In this document: positions 1 to 10,400 of the stretch, piece after piece
Position numbering within the stretch: position 1 is the first letter of the stretch
Layout of the letters: every line of letters starts with the position of its first letter
DNA from: Bacteroidales bacterium
GTDB taxonomy: Bacteria > Bacteroidota > Bacteroidia > Bacteroidales > DTU049
DNA: 37,087 nt
Direction: 5' to 3'
NCBI GenBank assembly: GCA_016937255.1
Contig: JAFGWG010000010.1
Span: 1 to 37,087, forward strand
The notes under the pieces: generated by a model
What the model was told of the DNA's origin: nothing
Databases searched by the model: none
What the model saw: only the letters and a program-made list of their open reading frames with translations
Made by a program: the position numbers and the translations under genes

Positions 1-7
1 AAAGCCA

Positions 8-15
8 TACATTTG
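8..15 (+). promoter_or_regulatory. -7 promoter box of the first lipoprotein gene
   Basis: TACATTTG fits the Bacteroidota -7 consensus TAnnTTTG exactly. It lies 40 nt before the ATG at 56. The matching -33 element would fall outside the window. Confidence 0.55.
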
Positions 16-55
16 CAAGAACAATCTAATTATTCATAAAAAACGAACGAACACC

Positions 56-550
56 ATGAAAAAAATTACTCTTTTAAGTTTTGCATTGCTCTTAACGGCA
101 TCTTTCTTTATGTTTTCTTGCGGATCTGATGCCAAAAAAGAAGTTAAAGAACAATCGGGAGAAGAATTGGTAAACCAATTATGGACCATTCTGCAAAATA
201 GTGATACTGCTGCTGCTGACAGTTTTATAACGGAGGGTTTTCAAGCAGTACACGAAGATGGTGCCAATAACAAAGAGCAAGAATTAGCGCTCATTGCAGG
301 ATTAAATATTGATACATACAGTATTGCAAATCTTGTTTCTACTCAAAACAATAATGTAATTGTAACAACTTATATGGTATCGGTTGAAGAAACCATTGAG
401 GGCGAGCGTCTGTCAAAAGCACCAGCTGCACGCATGAGTGTTTTCGTAGAAGAGGATGGTGCCTGGAAATGGATTTCACATGCCAATTTGAAGCCATTGG
501 AACAAGTTTCTGACACCACTGCTGTGGTTGAGACCGATAGTATTCAGTAA
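56..550 (+). CDS. small lipoprotein, SnoaL/DUF4440-like
   Basis: This is a 164-residue exported lipoprotein. It has a Lys-Lys start, a hydrophobic segment and a lipobox ending in Cys22 (FMFSC), followed by a charged linker. The body begins with a helix (GEELVNQLWTILQNSDTAAADSFI) and continues through beta-strand-like stretches to VFVEEDGAWKWISHANL. That pattern resembles the NTF2-like SnoaL/DUF4440 fold, where a helix precedes strands ending in a W-x-W-x-x-H-like motif. No catalytic residues are recognisable, so the role is unknown and periplasmic-side or outer-membrane anchoring is inferred. The gene has its own -7 box and ends at a perfect hairpin terminator shared with the convergent TPR gene. 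The fold assignment is tentative; lipoprotein status is fairly safe. Confidence 0.8.
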   Translation: MKKITLLSFALLLTASFFMFSCGSDAKKEVKEQSGEELVNQLWTILQNSDTAAADSFITEGFQAVHEDGANNKEQELALIAGLNIDTYSIANLVSTQNNNVIVTTYMVSVEETIEGERLSKAPAARMSVFVEEDGAWKWISHANLKPLEQVSDTTAVVETDSIQ

Positions 551-584
551 AGAGACTTCTTTTTTTTGTCTTTTTCTGGTAATG

Positions 585-613
585 AAAATCTCTGTTCATT
601 TGACAGAGATTTT
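585..613. terminator. perfect bidirectional hairpin terminator
   Basis: The arms AAAATCTCTGT (585-595) and ACAGAGATTTT (603-613) pair perfectly over 11 bp around a 7-nt loop. A run of T follows on the plus strand and the A-rich arm gives the T run on the minus strand. It sits between two convergent genes and can serve both. Confidence 0.85.
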
Positions 614-614
614 T

Positions 615-1307
615 TTATTCCGGATTTGTATCCATGCCCACGGCATCTTGTAGGGTTTGAGACACATTTACGCCTTCTTCTTTAGCCAATTTTAAGTATT
701 TTCTGGAGTTTTCCATATCTTCCATAAAATAATAGATGAGCCCTATCAAATAATGTGCATCCATTACATATTCGCTTTCGTAAGTATTGTACAGCTCTTC
801 GGCCATTAATGCATCCTGCATAGCATTATCGTAGTCTTCAAGAAACATATACATTCTTGCACGCCCATAATAACCTTCGGGGTTTGAGTTCGATAACTCA
901 ATTAGTGAGCTATAAACCTCAACTGCCTTTTCATAGTTTTTCTTTTTCTCATAAACTACGCCCAGATTTTGTAATGCCAAACCACCTTCTGGATAGAGTT
1001 CAATTGAAAGAACATAGTATTTTGCTGCGCTATCGAGTTCATTCATCTGCCTGTAAGTAAGTCCTAGATTATCATAAGCTTCAACAAAAAGAGAGTCTTC
1101 ATCTATTGACATTCTATAATATTTAGCGGCTAGGGTAAATTTCCCTTTTTCGAAATAATAATTTCCTTTTTCATAATACTCGGCCGCCTCATCATCTTCA
1201 GTATAATTATAGTTCCCGTATGATAAAACCCGATCGTTTTGTGCATTCACAATTGAAAACTGAGCCATAAACAATATGCCAACGAGTAAAACCCCAATAC
1301 TTTTCAT
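615..1307 (-). CDS. exported tetratricopeptide-repeat protein
   Basis: This 230-residue protein starts with a signal peptide ending at about residue 22 (IVNAQ). About five TPR units follow from residue 40 to 210. Typical W/Y-G-A-P-like spacings are visible in EAAEYYEKGNYYFEKGKF, AYDNLGLTYRQMNELDSA, ALQNLGVVYEKKKNYEKA, GYYGRARMYMFLEDYDNA and HYLIGLIYYFMEDMENS. TPRs are protein-interaction scaffolds. Nothing in the sequence shows an enzymatic domain, so it is probably a periplasmic scaffold of unknown partner. It is monocistronic and convergent with the upstream lipoprotein gene, and its stop codon abuts the shared terminator. No clear -7 box is seen upstream. Confidence 0.85.
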   Translation of the reverse strand: MKSIGVLLVGILFMAQFSIVNAQNDRVLSYGNYNYTEDDEAAEYYEKGNYYFEKGKFTLAAKYYRMSIDEDSLFVEAYDNLGLTYRQMNELDSAAKYYVLSIELYPEGGLALQNLGVVYEKKKNYEKAVEVYSSLIELSNSNPEGYYGRARMYMFLEDYDNAMQDALMAEELYNTYESEYVMDAHYLIGLIYYFMEDMENSRKYLKLAKEEGVNVSQTLQDAVGMDTNPE

Positions 1308-1441
1308 AATTATGCATTTATTAATAATCTTGCTAAGATATTAAATTTTGGAAGATATTTCAAAGAAATTGATTGTCAAATACATTCAAGCACAATAATT
1401 CTTTATTTATAATGTTTTAGAGCCAAGACACGCTAAAATAC

Positions 1442-1449
1442 TATCTTTG
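1442..1449 (+). promoter_or_regulatory. -7 promoter box of the T9SS cargo/TPR-LuxR pair
   Basis: TATCTTTG matches TAnnTTTG, 18 nt before the ATG at 1468, which implies a very short leader. The -33 region is T-rich (TTTTA at 1415-1419) rather than a perfect TTTG. The box argues against the upstream TTG at 1447 as the start, because that codon lies within it. Confidence 0.65.
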
Positions 1450-1467
1450 CAATATAAATTTACCACT

Positions 1468-2328
1468 ATGCGATTTGTACTACTTTTTTCACTGATCATT
1501 CTTTTTTCTGTAACGCTTAATGCGCAAGAGAATTCCAAAGTGAATACCGTAAAACATGGGAATGATTTTCCTGTTTTCAACTTAAAAAACAATCTGGTGT
1601 TTGAAGATTTTGAATCCGGTGTATGGCCTCCGACTGGCTGGACAGTTTTAGCTGATACTACTCCACAAACATGGGATACAGCATCATTTGACCCGCACTC
1701 AGGCTCATATTATGCACATTGCCTCTATGATGAAACCTTATCTGGGGTACAAAACGAATATCTGATTAGTCCGGTAATGGATATGCGTGGGGTTTCTTCA
1801 GCTGTACTTACCTTTTATTTCCAGTTTTCACAATACTGGGGAATAACACCAAACGACAATTATGATCTTTATGTTTTTGCCAGCACTGATAGCGGAATGA
1901 CTTTTCCTGACACCGTTTGGCACGAACTAGATACCGATACTTCAGCATGGAATAGTTTTGAATGGGTAATGGCTCAAGTTGATTTGGCATCATATATTGG
2001 AGATTCCGCTTTTGTACTTGCATTTGTATATTACGGATATGATGGAGCCGAAGCTGCACTTGATGATATTCTGTTACAAACCGCCGGTGCAATTGAGGAA
2101 AGTGAAAGGCAAATAATAATGTATCCAAACCCTGCCGATGATTTCATTTTTGTGGTGTCAAAAGTAAACTCTTATGCAATTTATTCCCTCGATGGTAAAC
2201 TACTTTGCAGTGGCATTCCCGATACCCAAGGCAAAATATCTACCGCTCATTTGCCTAATGGTACTTATGTCATTACTATTTTCAATAACAGCGTTACTCA
2301 AGGTAAAAAAATAGTTATTCAACATTAA
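1468..2328 (+). CDS. T9SS-secreted choice-of-anchor/cleaved-adhesin-like protein
   Basis: This is a 286-residue protein counted from the ATG at 1468. A longer reading would begin with TTG inside the promoter box. A signal peptide ends near residue 20 (TLNAQ). Residues 45-205 form a jelly-roll like the cleaved-adhesin/choice-of-anchor domains: FEDFESGVWPPTGWTV, then YLISPVMDM, TFYFQFSQYW, and AALDDILL at the end. The C-terminal 75 residues are a T9SS type A sorting domain (MYPNPADDFIFV, IYSLDGKLL, LPNGTYVITI, KKIVI). The protein is therefore expected outside the outer membrane. It is the first gene of a two-gene unit; the next gene, a TPR/LuxR regulator, begins 4 bp after its stop. Ligand unknown. 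Confidence 0.85.
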   Translation: MRFVLLFSLIILFSVTLNAQENSKVNTVKHGNDFPVFNLKNNLVFEDFESGVWPPTGWTVLADTTPQTWDTASFDPHSGSYYAHCLYDETLSGVQNEYLISPVMDMRGVSSAVLTFYFQFSQYWGITPNDNYDLYVFASTDSGMTFPDTVWHELDTDTSAWNSFEWVMAQVDLASYIGDSAFVLAFVYYGYDGAEAALDDILLQTAGAIEESERQIIMYPNPADDFIFVVSKVNSYAIYSLDGKLLCSGIPDTQGKISTAHLPNGTYVITIFNNSVTQGKKIVIQH

Positions 2329-2332
2329 AACA

Positions 2333-4201
2333 ATGAATTCTACAAGCATATACCGCATTACGGTCATTGGTTTTACGGTACTATTGCTTTTTTCTTTTTC
2401 CTCAATATCGGCACAGAAAAAGAAAGTTCAGGCATCGTGGACCATTGAACAAAAAATCGATTCATTATGTGAATGGTCGTGGAACGAACGGCGAAATAAT
2501 AATAATTTAAGCCAGGAATATGTGCAACAGGCTCTTTCTTTAGCCGAAAAAGTCTCTGATGATTGTGTAAAAGGAAAGGTTAATTTCTATCAAGGTTCGG
2601 TTTTTTTCAATAAAGGTGATGCAGAAAATGGCAAACAATCGTTTACCATTGCTCTAAACTTGCTCGATAATTGTTCAGATCCTTTTCTTTTAGCACGAGT
2701 GTATAATGGCATAGGGCTTTGCAATGCCGATTTATCCAATTTTCAAAAATCTATCGACAATTATGAGTTGGCATTAAATATTTATATTCAGGAAAGTGAT
2801 AGCGAAGGAATTGCTTTGCAAAAACAAAATATCGGCGTTATTTATTATCAGGTTGGGCAAATGGATAAGGCTTTGCAATACTATTTGGAAGCAGAGTATA
2901 TTCTTATTAATATGCCCAATGCCCGAACAACAGTTCTTGCAAACAATTATGTAAATACAGCTATTATTTACAATAATTTAAACGATATTGAAACCGCAAA
3001 AAGGTATTATAGAAAAGCCATTCATTTATACTCATCTACCAACGACAGGGTTGGTCTTGGCGAAGCCTATTCAAATCTTGCTGTTTTATACTTCGATTTA
3101 AACCTCGACAGCTCTTTTTATTATCATAGTGCAGCACTTAATATTTATGCCGAAAGTGGAAATATGCAGCGCGAAGGTCTTGCACGAACGTATGTAGCAG
3201 ATATTTACCGTGAATGGGGTGAAAACGACTCGGCGCTTGTATATTATTCCCAATCGCTGATTCTTTTGCATGAATACTCCTTTTCTTACGGCCTTATTTC
3301 GGCTTATACCGGACGGGGAAGGTTGTATCGTGAAATGCAAAAATATCCCGAAGCTGTCTCCGATTTATTAGCTGCTATGGATACTGCTCATGCCATTCAA
3401 GCCCTGAGTTTAGAAGTTATGGCTAGTTTTGAACTGGCTGAAACCTATTATCAAATGGGAACCTTTCAGGAGGCATATAAAACGCTGATGCTTCACAAAA
3501 CGCTGAGTGACAGCCTATTAGGTGTTGAAAAGATAGATTTGATGAAGAATTTAGAGTTTTCTTACGAAACAGCTAAAAAAGAAATTCTTATTGAAAAACT
3601 GGAAAGCGAAAAAAAATTATATCGTTTTCGTTTCATTTTAATCTTTGTAGCTTCGGTATTCGTTATCTTATTATTATTGCTTTGGCTTAACAGGCAACGA
3701 GTTAACCGACAAAAAGACTTGGCTTTGGCAGAAGCTAAAAATGCTTTATCCGAAGCTAATCTTATTGCAGCAAATGTAGATATAGAAATGCGCAAAAAAT
3801 TGCTTTTAAGTTATGCTATGCGTATTTCTGAAAAAAATGAACTTCTCGAAGATATTCGCGACACTCTGAAAAGCAAGAAAGAATTCGTTGCTAAGGATAA
3901 AAAAGAGGTCATTTCTCTTATTAATCGTCATTTAATTATTCCTTCCGAACGCGAAGAACTTAATACCTTGGTTAAGCAAACAGGAGAAGTATTTTTTCAA
4001 AAATTGGCTTATTATACCGACAACCTGACCGATACCGAAAAAAAAATATGCGTTTTCCTTTCTTTGGGGTTAAGCTCAAAAGAAATGGCTTCTATTATTA
4101 GTATCAGCCCTGCGACTGTCGATAATTACCGCAGCTCTATAAGAAAAAAACTAAAACTCGATTCTTCGATAAACTTAGATGAGTTTCTACAAAAATTGTG
4201 A
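2333..4201 (+). CDS. TPR sensor with transmembrane helix and LuxR-type HTH
   Basis: This 622-residue membrane-bound regulator has a signal sequence (residues 1-27, ending SISAQ). About seven to eight TPR repeats cover residues 50-400. A single strong membrane helix lies at about 430-452, followed by a charged coiled coil at about 455-530. The C-terminal LuxR/GerE-like helix-turn-helix spans about 565-609 (LTDTEKKICVFLSLGLSSKEMAS, then SPATVDNYRSSIRKKL). This architecture is widespread in Bacteroidota: an outward-facing TPR region is thought to sense a partner and a cytoplasmic HTH to act on DNA. The gene starts 4 bp after the T9SS cargo gene and lies just upstream of the giant T9SS gene, so it may regulate these surface proteins; that is inference. 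No kinase or receiver domain is present. Confidence 0.88.
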   Translation: MNSTSIYRITVIGFTVLLLFSFSSISAQKKKVQASWTIEQKIDSLCEWSWNERRNNNNLSQEYVQQALSLAEKVSDDCVKGKVNFYQGSVFFNKGDAENGKQSFTIALNLLDNCSDPFLLARVYNGIGLCNADLSNFQKSIDNYELALNIYIQESDSEGIALQKQNIGVIYYQVGQMDKALQYYLEAEYILINMPNARTTVLANNYVNTAIIYNNLNDIETAKRYYRKAIHLYSSTNDRVGLGEAYSNLAVLYFDLNLDSSFYYHSAALNIYAESGNMQREGLARTYVADIYREWGENDSALVYYSQSLILLHEYSFSYGLISAYTGRGRLYREMQKYPEAVSDLLAAMDTAHAIQALSLEVMASFELAETYYQMGTFQEAYKTLMLHKTLSDSLLGVEKIDLMKNLEFSYETAKKEILIEKLESEKKLYRFRFILIFVASVFVILLLLLWLNRQRVNRQKDLALAEAKNALSEANLIAANVDIEMRKKLLLSYAMRISEKNELLEDIRDTLKSKKEFVAKDKKEVISLINRHLIIPSEREELNTLVKQTGEVFFQKLAYYTDNLTDTEKKICVFLSLGLSSKEMASIISISPATVDNYRSSIRKKLKLDSSINLDEFLQKL

Positions 4202-4415
4202 GATAATATTTATTGAGATATAATTAGTTATACAATAACGTATGAGATTTTTTTACGATCACTTGCTCTTTCATGAGCTTTTTATGAGATATTTAATTTC
4301 CTTTCCACATCTTTGCTTACGATATTTGTACTCGTGTTTGTTTCACTGAATTAATGAGGTTTTTTCTTTTTCAATGTAAGCGGATTTTCAGCCAACGAAT
4401 TTAATATTTACTGTT
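4202..4415. promoter_or_regulatory. intergenic region before the giant gene, with near-consensus -7 box
   Basis: This 214-nt gap contains CATCTTTG at 4308-4315, one mismatch from TAnnTTTG, which would give a leader of about 95 nt. TGAGAT occurs four times in or beside its first part (4199-4204, 4214-4219, 4243-4248, 4285-4290). No hairpin terminator for the preceding gene is evident. Confidence 0.4.
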
Positions 4416-7400
4416 ATGAGACGTATATTCTGTTTTCTTTTTGTGTTAACATTCTCTTTTTGCGCATTATCGCAAACAGTTAAACCCGACAGCGGTCTTA
4501 TTTTGCATTATCCCTTAAATGGCGATGCGCTCGATCAAAGCGGGAATGGCAATCATGGAGCCGTTTCTACCGCAGGAGTTTATGCTTCGCCCAATAAATC
4601 AAAACTTACTGATAGCGCTATGTTTTTTAATGGTGCTTATGAGCAGGGAAACATCAATATGCCGTTGAATATCATGAACGGAAGAACTGAATTTAGTATG
4701 AGTTTTTGGTTTAATCTTGCTTCTGCTACTTCTGGGATGAGTCTGGTAGGTCTCGATAATGTGCTCGAAACAGGTTTTTACACTTCTCCAAATCGTATTA
4801 CGGTTTATCATCCAACCTCAGGAAGTATCAATTCTGTTACCCTTACACAAACCACCGGCGTTTGGCAACACTTAGCCATTACTTGTAGTGCCTCAGAAAT
4901 TAAAATATACCTCAATGGTTCGCTCGCTCATTCAGCCTCCGGCAATTATTCATTGGGTAGTAATACGGTTACTCCCAATATCGGAGGAAATGTCGTAAAC
5001 CAATCCAATAACTCTTGGTTTCGCGGAAGCATTGATGAGGTGCGGTTTTACGATCGTGTAATCAATCAGAACGAAGTGAATTTGCTGTCCTCTGCATTGT
5101 CATTAACCTATGGAATTTCTTCAATTAGCTCCACCAATCTTTGTGCCGGCGATCAATTTGATGTTTCATATCTGATTATGGGTGCCGGAGTGTATGCCAA
5201 TAATGTGTTTACCTTACAACTTAGCGATGAAAACGGCAGTTTCGACAATCCTTATATTCTTGCCTCTCAGGCCGGTACGGGCAGTGGGTCTTTTTTGGGC
5301 GCAAGTATTCCCGATTTTATTGAAACATCTAATTTATATAAAATTCGCGTCGTAAGCAATATGCCAATGTTTGAAGGCACTGAATCTACTCAAAGCCTTA
5401 ATATTTTTAATCCCTCTGAATCTAAATCTACCCTCGAAAATGGCAGAATCTTATGGTATAAATTCGACTCCAATACTGCCGATAGCAGTGGAAATGGGAT
5501 GGACGGCACTGCAATAGGAGGATGCTCTTATGTGGCTGACCGCAATGGTAATCTTTTTTCCGCCATCCAGTTTAATGGCACCAATGCTTATGTTGATGTG
5601 CCCGATGCTCCCTGGTTCGATGGTAACCCTTTTGCAGCTTCTTGTTGGGTAAAGCCTTTGGCATACAATTATTGGAGCCGTATTTTCGATTTCAGTCAGG
5701 GTGAAAATGATGAAAATATTGTATGGGCTCTCAGCAATGCAACTACGGGTAAACAATTTGTGAGTTTCAGGCTAGGATCTACTGAGGTTACCACTCTAAA
5801 CGGTACAGTCTTACCTCTCAATCAATGGAGTCATGTTGCTTTTTCTTTCGATGGAAGTAACCTGCATTTGTATATTAATGGATCTGAAATTGCCTCAACT
5901 TCAGCTTCAGCTCCTCGTTATATCCAGCGTACGGTTAATTATATCGGCAGAAGTGCTTGGGCTTCCGATTCTTATGCCAATGCTGTTTACGACGACTTCG
6001 GCTTGTGGAACAGGGCGCTAACGGAAAATGAAATTAAAACGCTTTATTCCTCGTCATTAATTTATTCTAATTCTCCTGTTTGCAATGGAAATGTAATTCA
6101 TTTAGAAGCTCCATATATTACAGTAGCAAGCTATGCATGGTCTGGTCCTTCTTTTTCTGCTACGGGCAGAGTACAGGATATTCCATCGGTTAGTGCTGCG
6201 AATCAAGGTATGTACTATGTAACCATCAACAATGGTTCTTGTTCTTATACCGATAGCCTTTATGTTAATGTTATTACTCCCGGCAGTCAAAGCGCGGCTT
6301 CATTAACGGGCTTACCCAATTTTACTTACACCGATGCCGCTACCAATACTCTTGTCGGGAATCCTACCGGTGGTGTTTTCGCAGGTCCCGGTATTAGTGG
6401 CTCTGTATTTGACCCTACCGCTGCCGGAATAGGTACTCATATTATTGTCTATAGTTACATGAACGCGGGTGGCTGCGTTAGTACAGCTTCTGATACCGTT
6501 TTTGTTGGCTATGGCGTGAACATGCAGGATACCATTATTACTGCCTGCAAAGGTGGATTTTTCGATAGTGGCGGTCGTTCTGCCAATTATTCCGACAACG
6601 AATCCTCTACCATAACCTTCTGTTCGGGCGGCTCCGAGCGTTTGCAGTTCTATTTTAAAGCCATGAGTATTGGCATCGGCGATACTCTTTGGGCTTACGA
6701 TGGACCCAATACTTCTTCTGAACTAATTGCCATGTACATTGCCTATTCGGGCACCGATTACCTATGGTCTTCTTCTTCTTGTCTCACGTTTCGCTTTAAA
6801 AGCAATGGGTCTTCCACAACCAGTGGCTGGGAAGCTGAATATCAATGTATGACTGACCCGGTTATTGCTAATGAATATACCAATGTCAGCGGTGGATTCC
6901 GAACTTTTTGTAGCGGTGTTCTTCGCGACCCGGGCGGAAGCGGCAATTATACTGTGCCTTCTTATCGAACCGAAACCTACAAATCTTCTGATGGAAATAA
7001 ACTCAAATTCGATTTTTCATTTTTAACTGTTAATGGGAATAATGGTGGGCATTGGGTCAGTTTTTACGATGGTCCTACTACCGCTTATCCTAAAATCGGG
7101 TCTTACAACGAATGGGCATGGCCCCCTTCTTCTATCGTTGAAACCTCGCAAGAATATGTAACCGTTGTTTTCGATGCCAATAATACTTCTGCCGGATCAC
7201 GCTCGGGTTTTGAAGCCACTATTTCTTGTACCAGTTCCCCCGATTCAGTTATTACCATGCACGACACAACTATAAGTATTTGTTCTGCAGTAATATACGA
7301 CCACGCAGGTCCGGCTGCAAATTATGCTGCAAATCGGCGCGATACCATGACTTTATGTTCAGATTCAGGCAATTTACTCAAGTTTTCTTTCAATCACAAT

Positions 7401-10400
7401 GAAACAGGATTCGCTTCCGGTGATACTCTTTGGATTTTTGATGGCAATGATTGTTCTGGCGAATTATTGGGCATGTATATTAGCTCTACCCGAATGGATA
7501 ATGTTTTTTCTCTTTCATCCTGTGTTACATTTGTTTTTCATAGCGACGCCTCGTCTCAGTCACGTGGTTGGCAAGGTTTTTTATCGTGTGTACCTGTACC
7601 CGCGGTGGTTAATTATAACATCAGTACGGGAATAAGGGGGGCTTGCGAAGGAATTATTCGCGATCCGGGGGGTACATCAAATTATAGCGTGCCTAGTTCT
7701 GCCCGACAAACCTATAAGTCTTTTAATGGGAATCGGATACGACTGGATGTCAACTCTCTTAGTATTAATGGCAATAATGGAGGTCATTGGTTGCATGTGT
7801 ATGATGGACCATCTTCTTCATACCCACGTATTGGCAGTTATAATCAATGGGCGTGGCCATCGGGTAGCGTTATTGAAAGTACTGGTGAATATTTAACACT
7901 GTATTTCGATGCGACCAATACCAGCGCCGGCTCTGCAGCAGGTTTTGAACTTGACCTTGCTTGTACTACTCCTGTTTTACCTATCTTTATAATGAAAGAT
8001 ACAACAATTTCAGTATGCGATGCTGTTATTTACGATAATGGCGGTCCAGCTGCCAATTATTCAGATAATTTGGATGATACCATGACCATTTGCAGTGCTT
8101 TGGGGCAACTGCTTTCTTTAACTTTTAATCATAATGTTAGCCAGTTTAGCAGCGGAGATACCCTTTGGATTTTTGATGGGCCCACAACATCTTCGCCTCA
8201 GTTGGGGATGTATATTTCATCTTCGAGAATTGATAACATTGTTTCGAGCGATACTTGTTTAACCCTTCGTTTTAAATCTAATTCTTCGGGCAATTCGCGG
8301 GGTTGGCAGGGTTATTTATCTTGCATTACCGCTCCTTCCGGTCAGGTTTCATACAATATGAGCTCTGGTGAACGAAATGTTTGTGCCGGCAAATTTTACG
8401 ATCCGGGTGGTACGGGTAATTATCCCGACGGTGTATATACTCAAACATTCACTTCCTATAGTGGTGAAAGACTGCGTTTTACTAGAGTTTCATTCAACGT
8501 AAACGGCAATAACGGCGGGCATCCATTTAAGGTTTATGATGGGCCGTCTACTGCATCTCCACTCATTGGAACATACACAAATTTTGCATTTCCACCAACT
8601 GTTTTCCAATCGACAGGTTCAAGCCTTACTTTTAACTTTAACAGCACTAATACATCTGCCGGAAATACAGCCGGTTGGGAATTCGACATTTCTTGCTTTA
8701 CCAACGATCCTATTGATGTAACATGGCTCAATAGCCCCCTTTGTCAAGGCGAATATTTTGATATTCCTTTCATACTAAACGACACCGTAAATGCAGGGAA
8801 TATTTTTACAGCACAATTGAGCAATGCTTCGGGTAGTTTTGCCTCTCCGGTAAATATTGGGTTGCTTACCGATACATTATCGGGAACAATAATCGCTCAG
8901 ATTCCTCTTGCAACGCCGCCCGGAACCGGCTATCGTGTGCGTGTTGTGTCGTCAAACCCGGCTATGGTGGGTAGCATTTCTCCTAATCCTATAGTTATCG
9001 TTGAAACTCCTGTTGCTGCCAATATTACTGCTGTTGGTAATACAACTTTTTGTCAGGGTTCAGGCAGTGTTAGCCTAAGTGCTCCTAATCAAAATGGGGT
9101 GAATTATGCATGGAAAAAAGACGGAATAAGCATCGGAACAAATAATCCTGTTTTATCAGCTACTCAAGCCGGTGTTTATACGCTCGAAATCTCAAATTCA
9201 TGCGATACGGTTTTAGCTGTAAACAGTATTACACTGATGGAAGAAAGTCCGCTTGCTAAACCTTTAATCGGGAATAACGGTTCTCTGTCATTTTGTTTAG
9301 GTGATAGTGTAATCCTATTCAGCGATAGTGTTTCGGGAGTAACTTACCATTGGTATAAAAATGGTGTCGATTTGGGCATAGATACTCATTTCGTATTAGT
9401 GTTTGATGCAGGTAATTATGCTGTTCAAATTGAAAATGTCTGTGGTTTATCTCCTTTTTCAGATACCGTGCAAGTTAGTATTTCCGGCGCTGTTCCTTTG
9501 GCGCAAACTATTATCGCTTACGGCTCAACTCATTTTTGCCCCGGCGATAGTGTTATGCTTAGCGTAACTTATAATTCCGGAAATTCATATCAGTGGTTTG
9601 CCGACGGAACACCCGTTTTTTCCGATACCAATGAAGTTTATGCCAAAAATGTGGCTACATACACAGTAGAAGAAAGTAATCTATGTGGAAATTCTCTTTC
9701 TTCAAACAGTATTGGCATTACTCATAAAGATGAGATTCAAGCGGTTTCAATAACAGCAAGCGGACCTTTAAGTTTTTGCAATGGCTCTTCGGTTATTTTA
9801 TCTACCGATTATATTTCGGGGCAACATTATCAGTGGTATAAAAACGGTAATCTATTATCTGGCGATACCAGCAGTATTTTGGTTTCCGATTCAGGTTTTT
9901 ATACCGTTAGCACTTGGAACGAATGCGGTTTGCTGGCTTCGACCGATACTCTTGAAGTGATTATTTTGGGTGATATTCCTGCTACTCCCGTTATCAGTGC
10001 TTCCGGTCCGGTTTCGTTTTGCAGTGGCGATAGCGTTGTTTTATCGTCTTCTATACCAAGCGGCAATGTTTGGTCAAACGGTGAAACTACTCAAAACATA
10101 ACAGTCCTTAATTCAAATTTCTATTATGTTTTTGCCGATGGTGGAAACGGCTGTGTAAGCGACACTTCAAATATCATTGTGGTTGAATCCTACCCTGTGC
10201 CGACTGCAGCAGTAAATAGCAGCTCACCAACACTTTGTCCCAACGACTCCTTCGTGGTCTTAACAGCAGGTGGAGGCAATACTTATGAATGGTTCTTTAA
10301 TGGATTAGCCAATGGAGTAAGCACTCAAACCTTGCACGCAGACAGTATCGGAACCTATATGGTGATTGCTGAAAACACCTATTCTTGTACCGATACGGCA

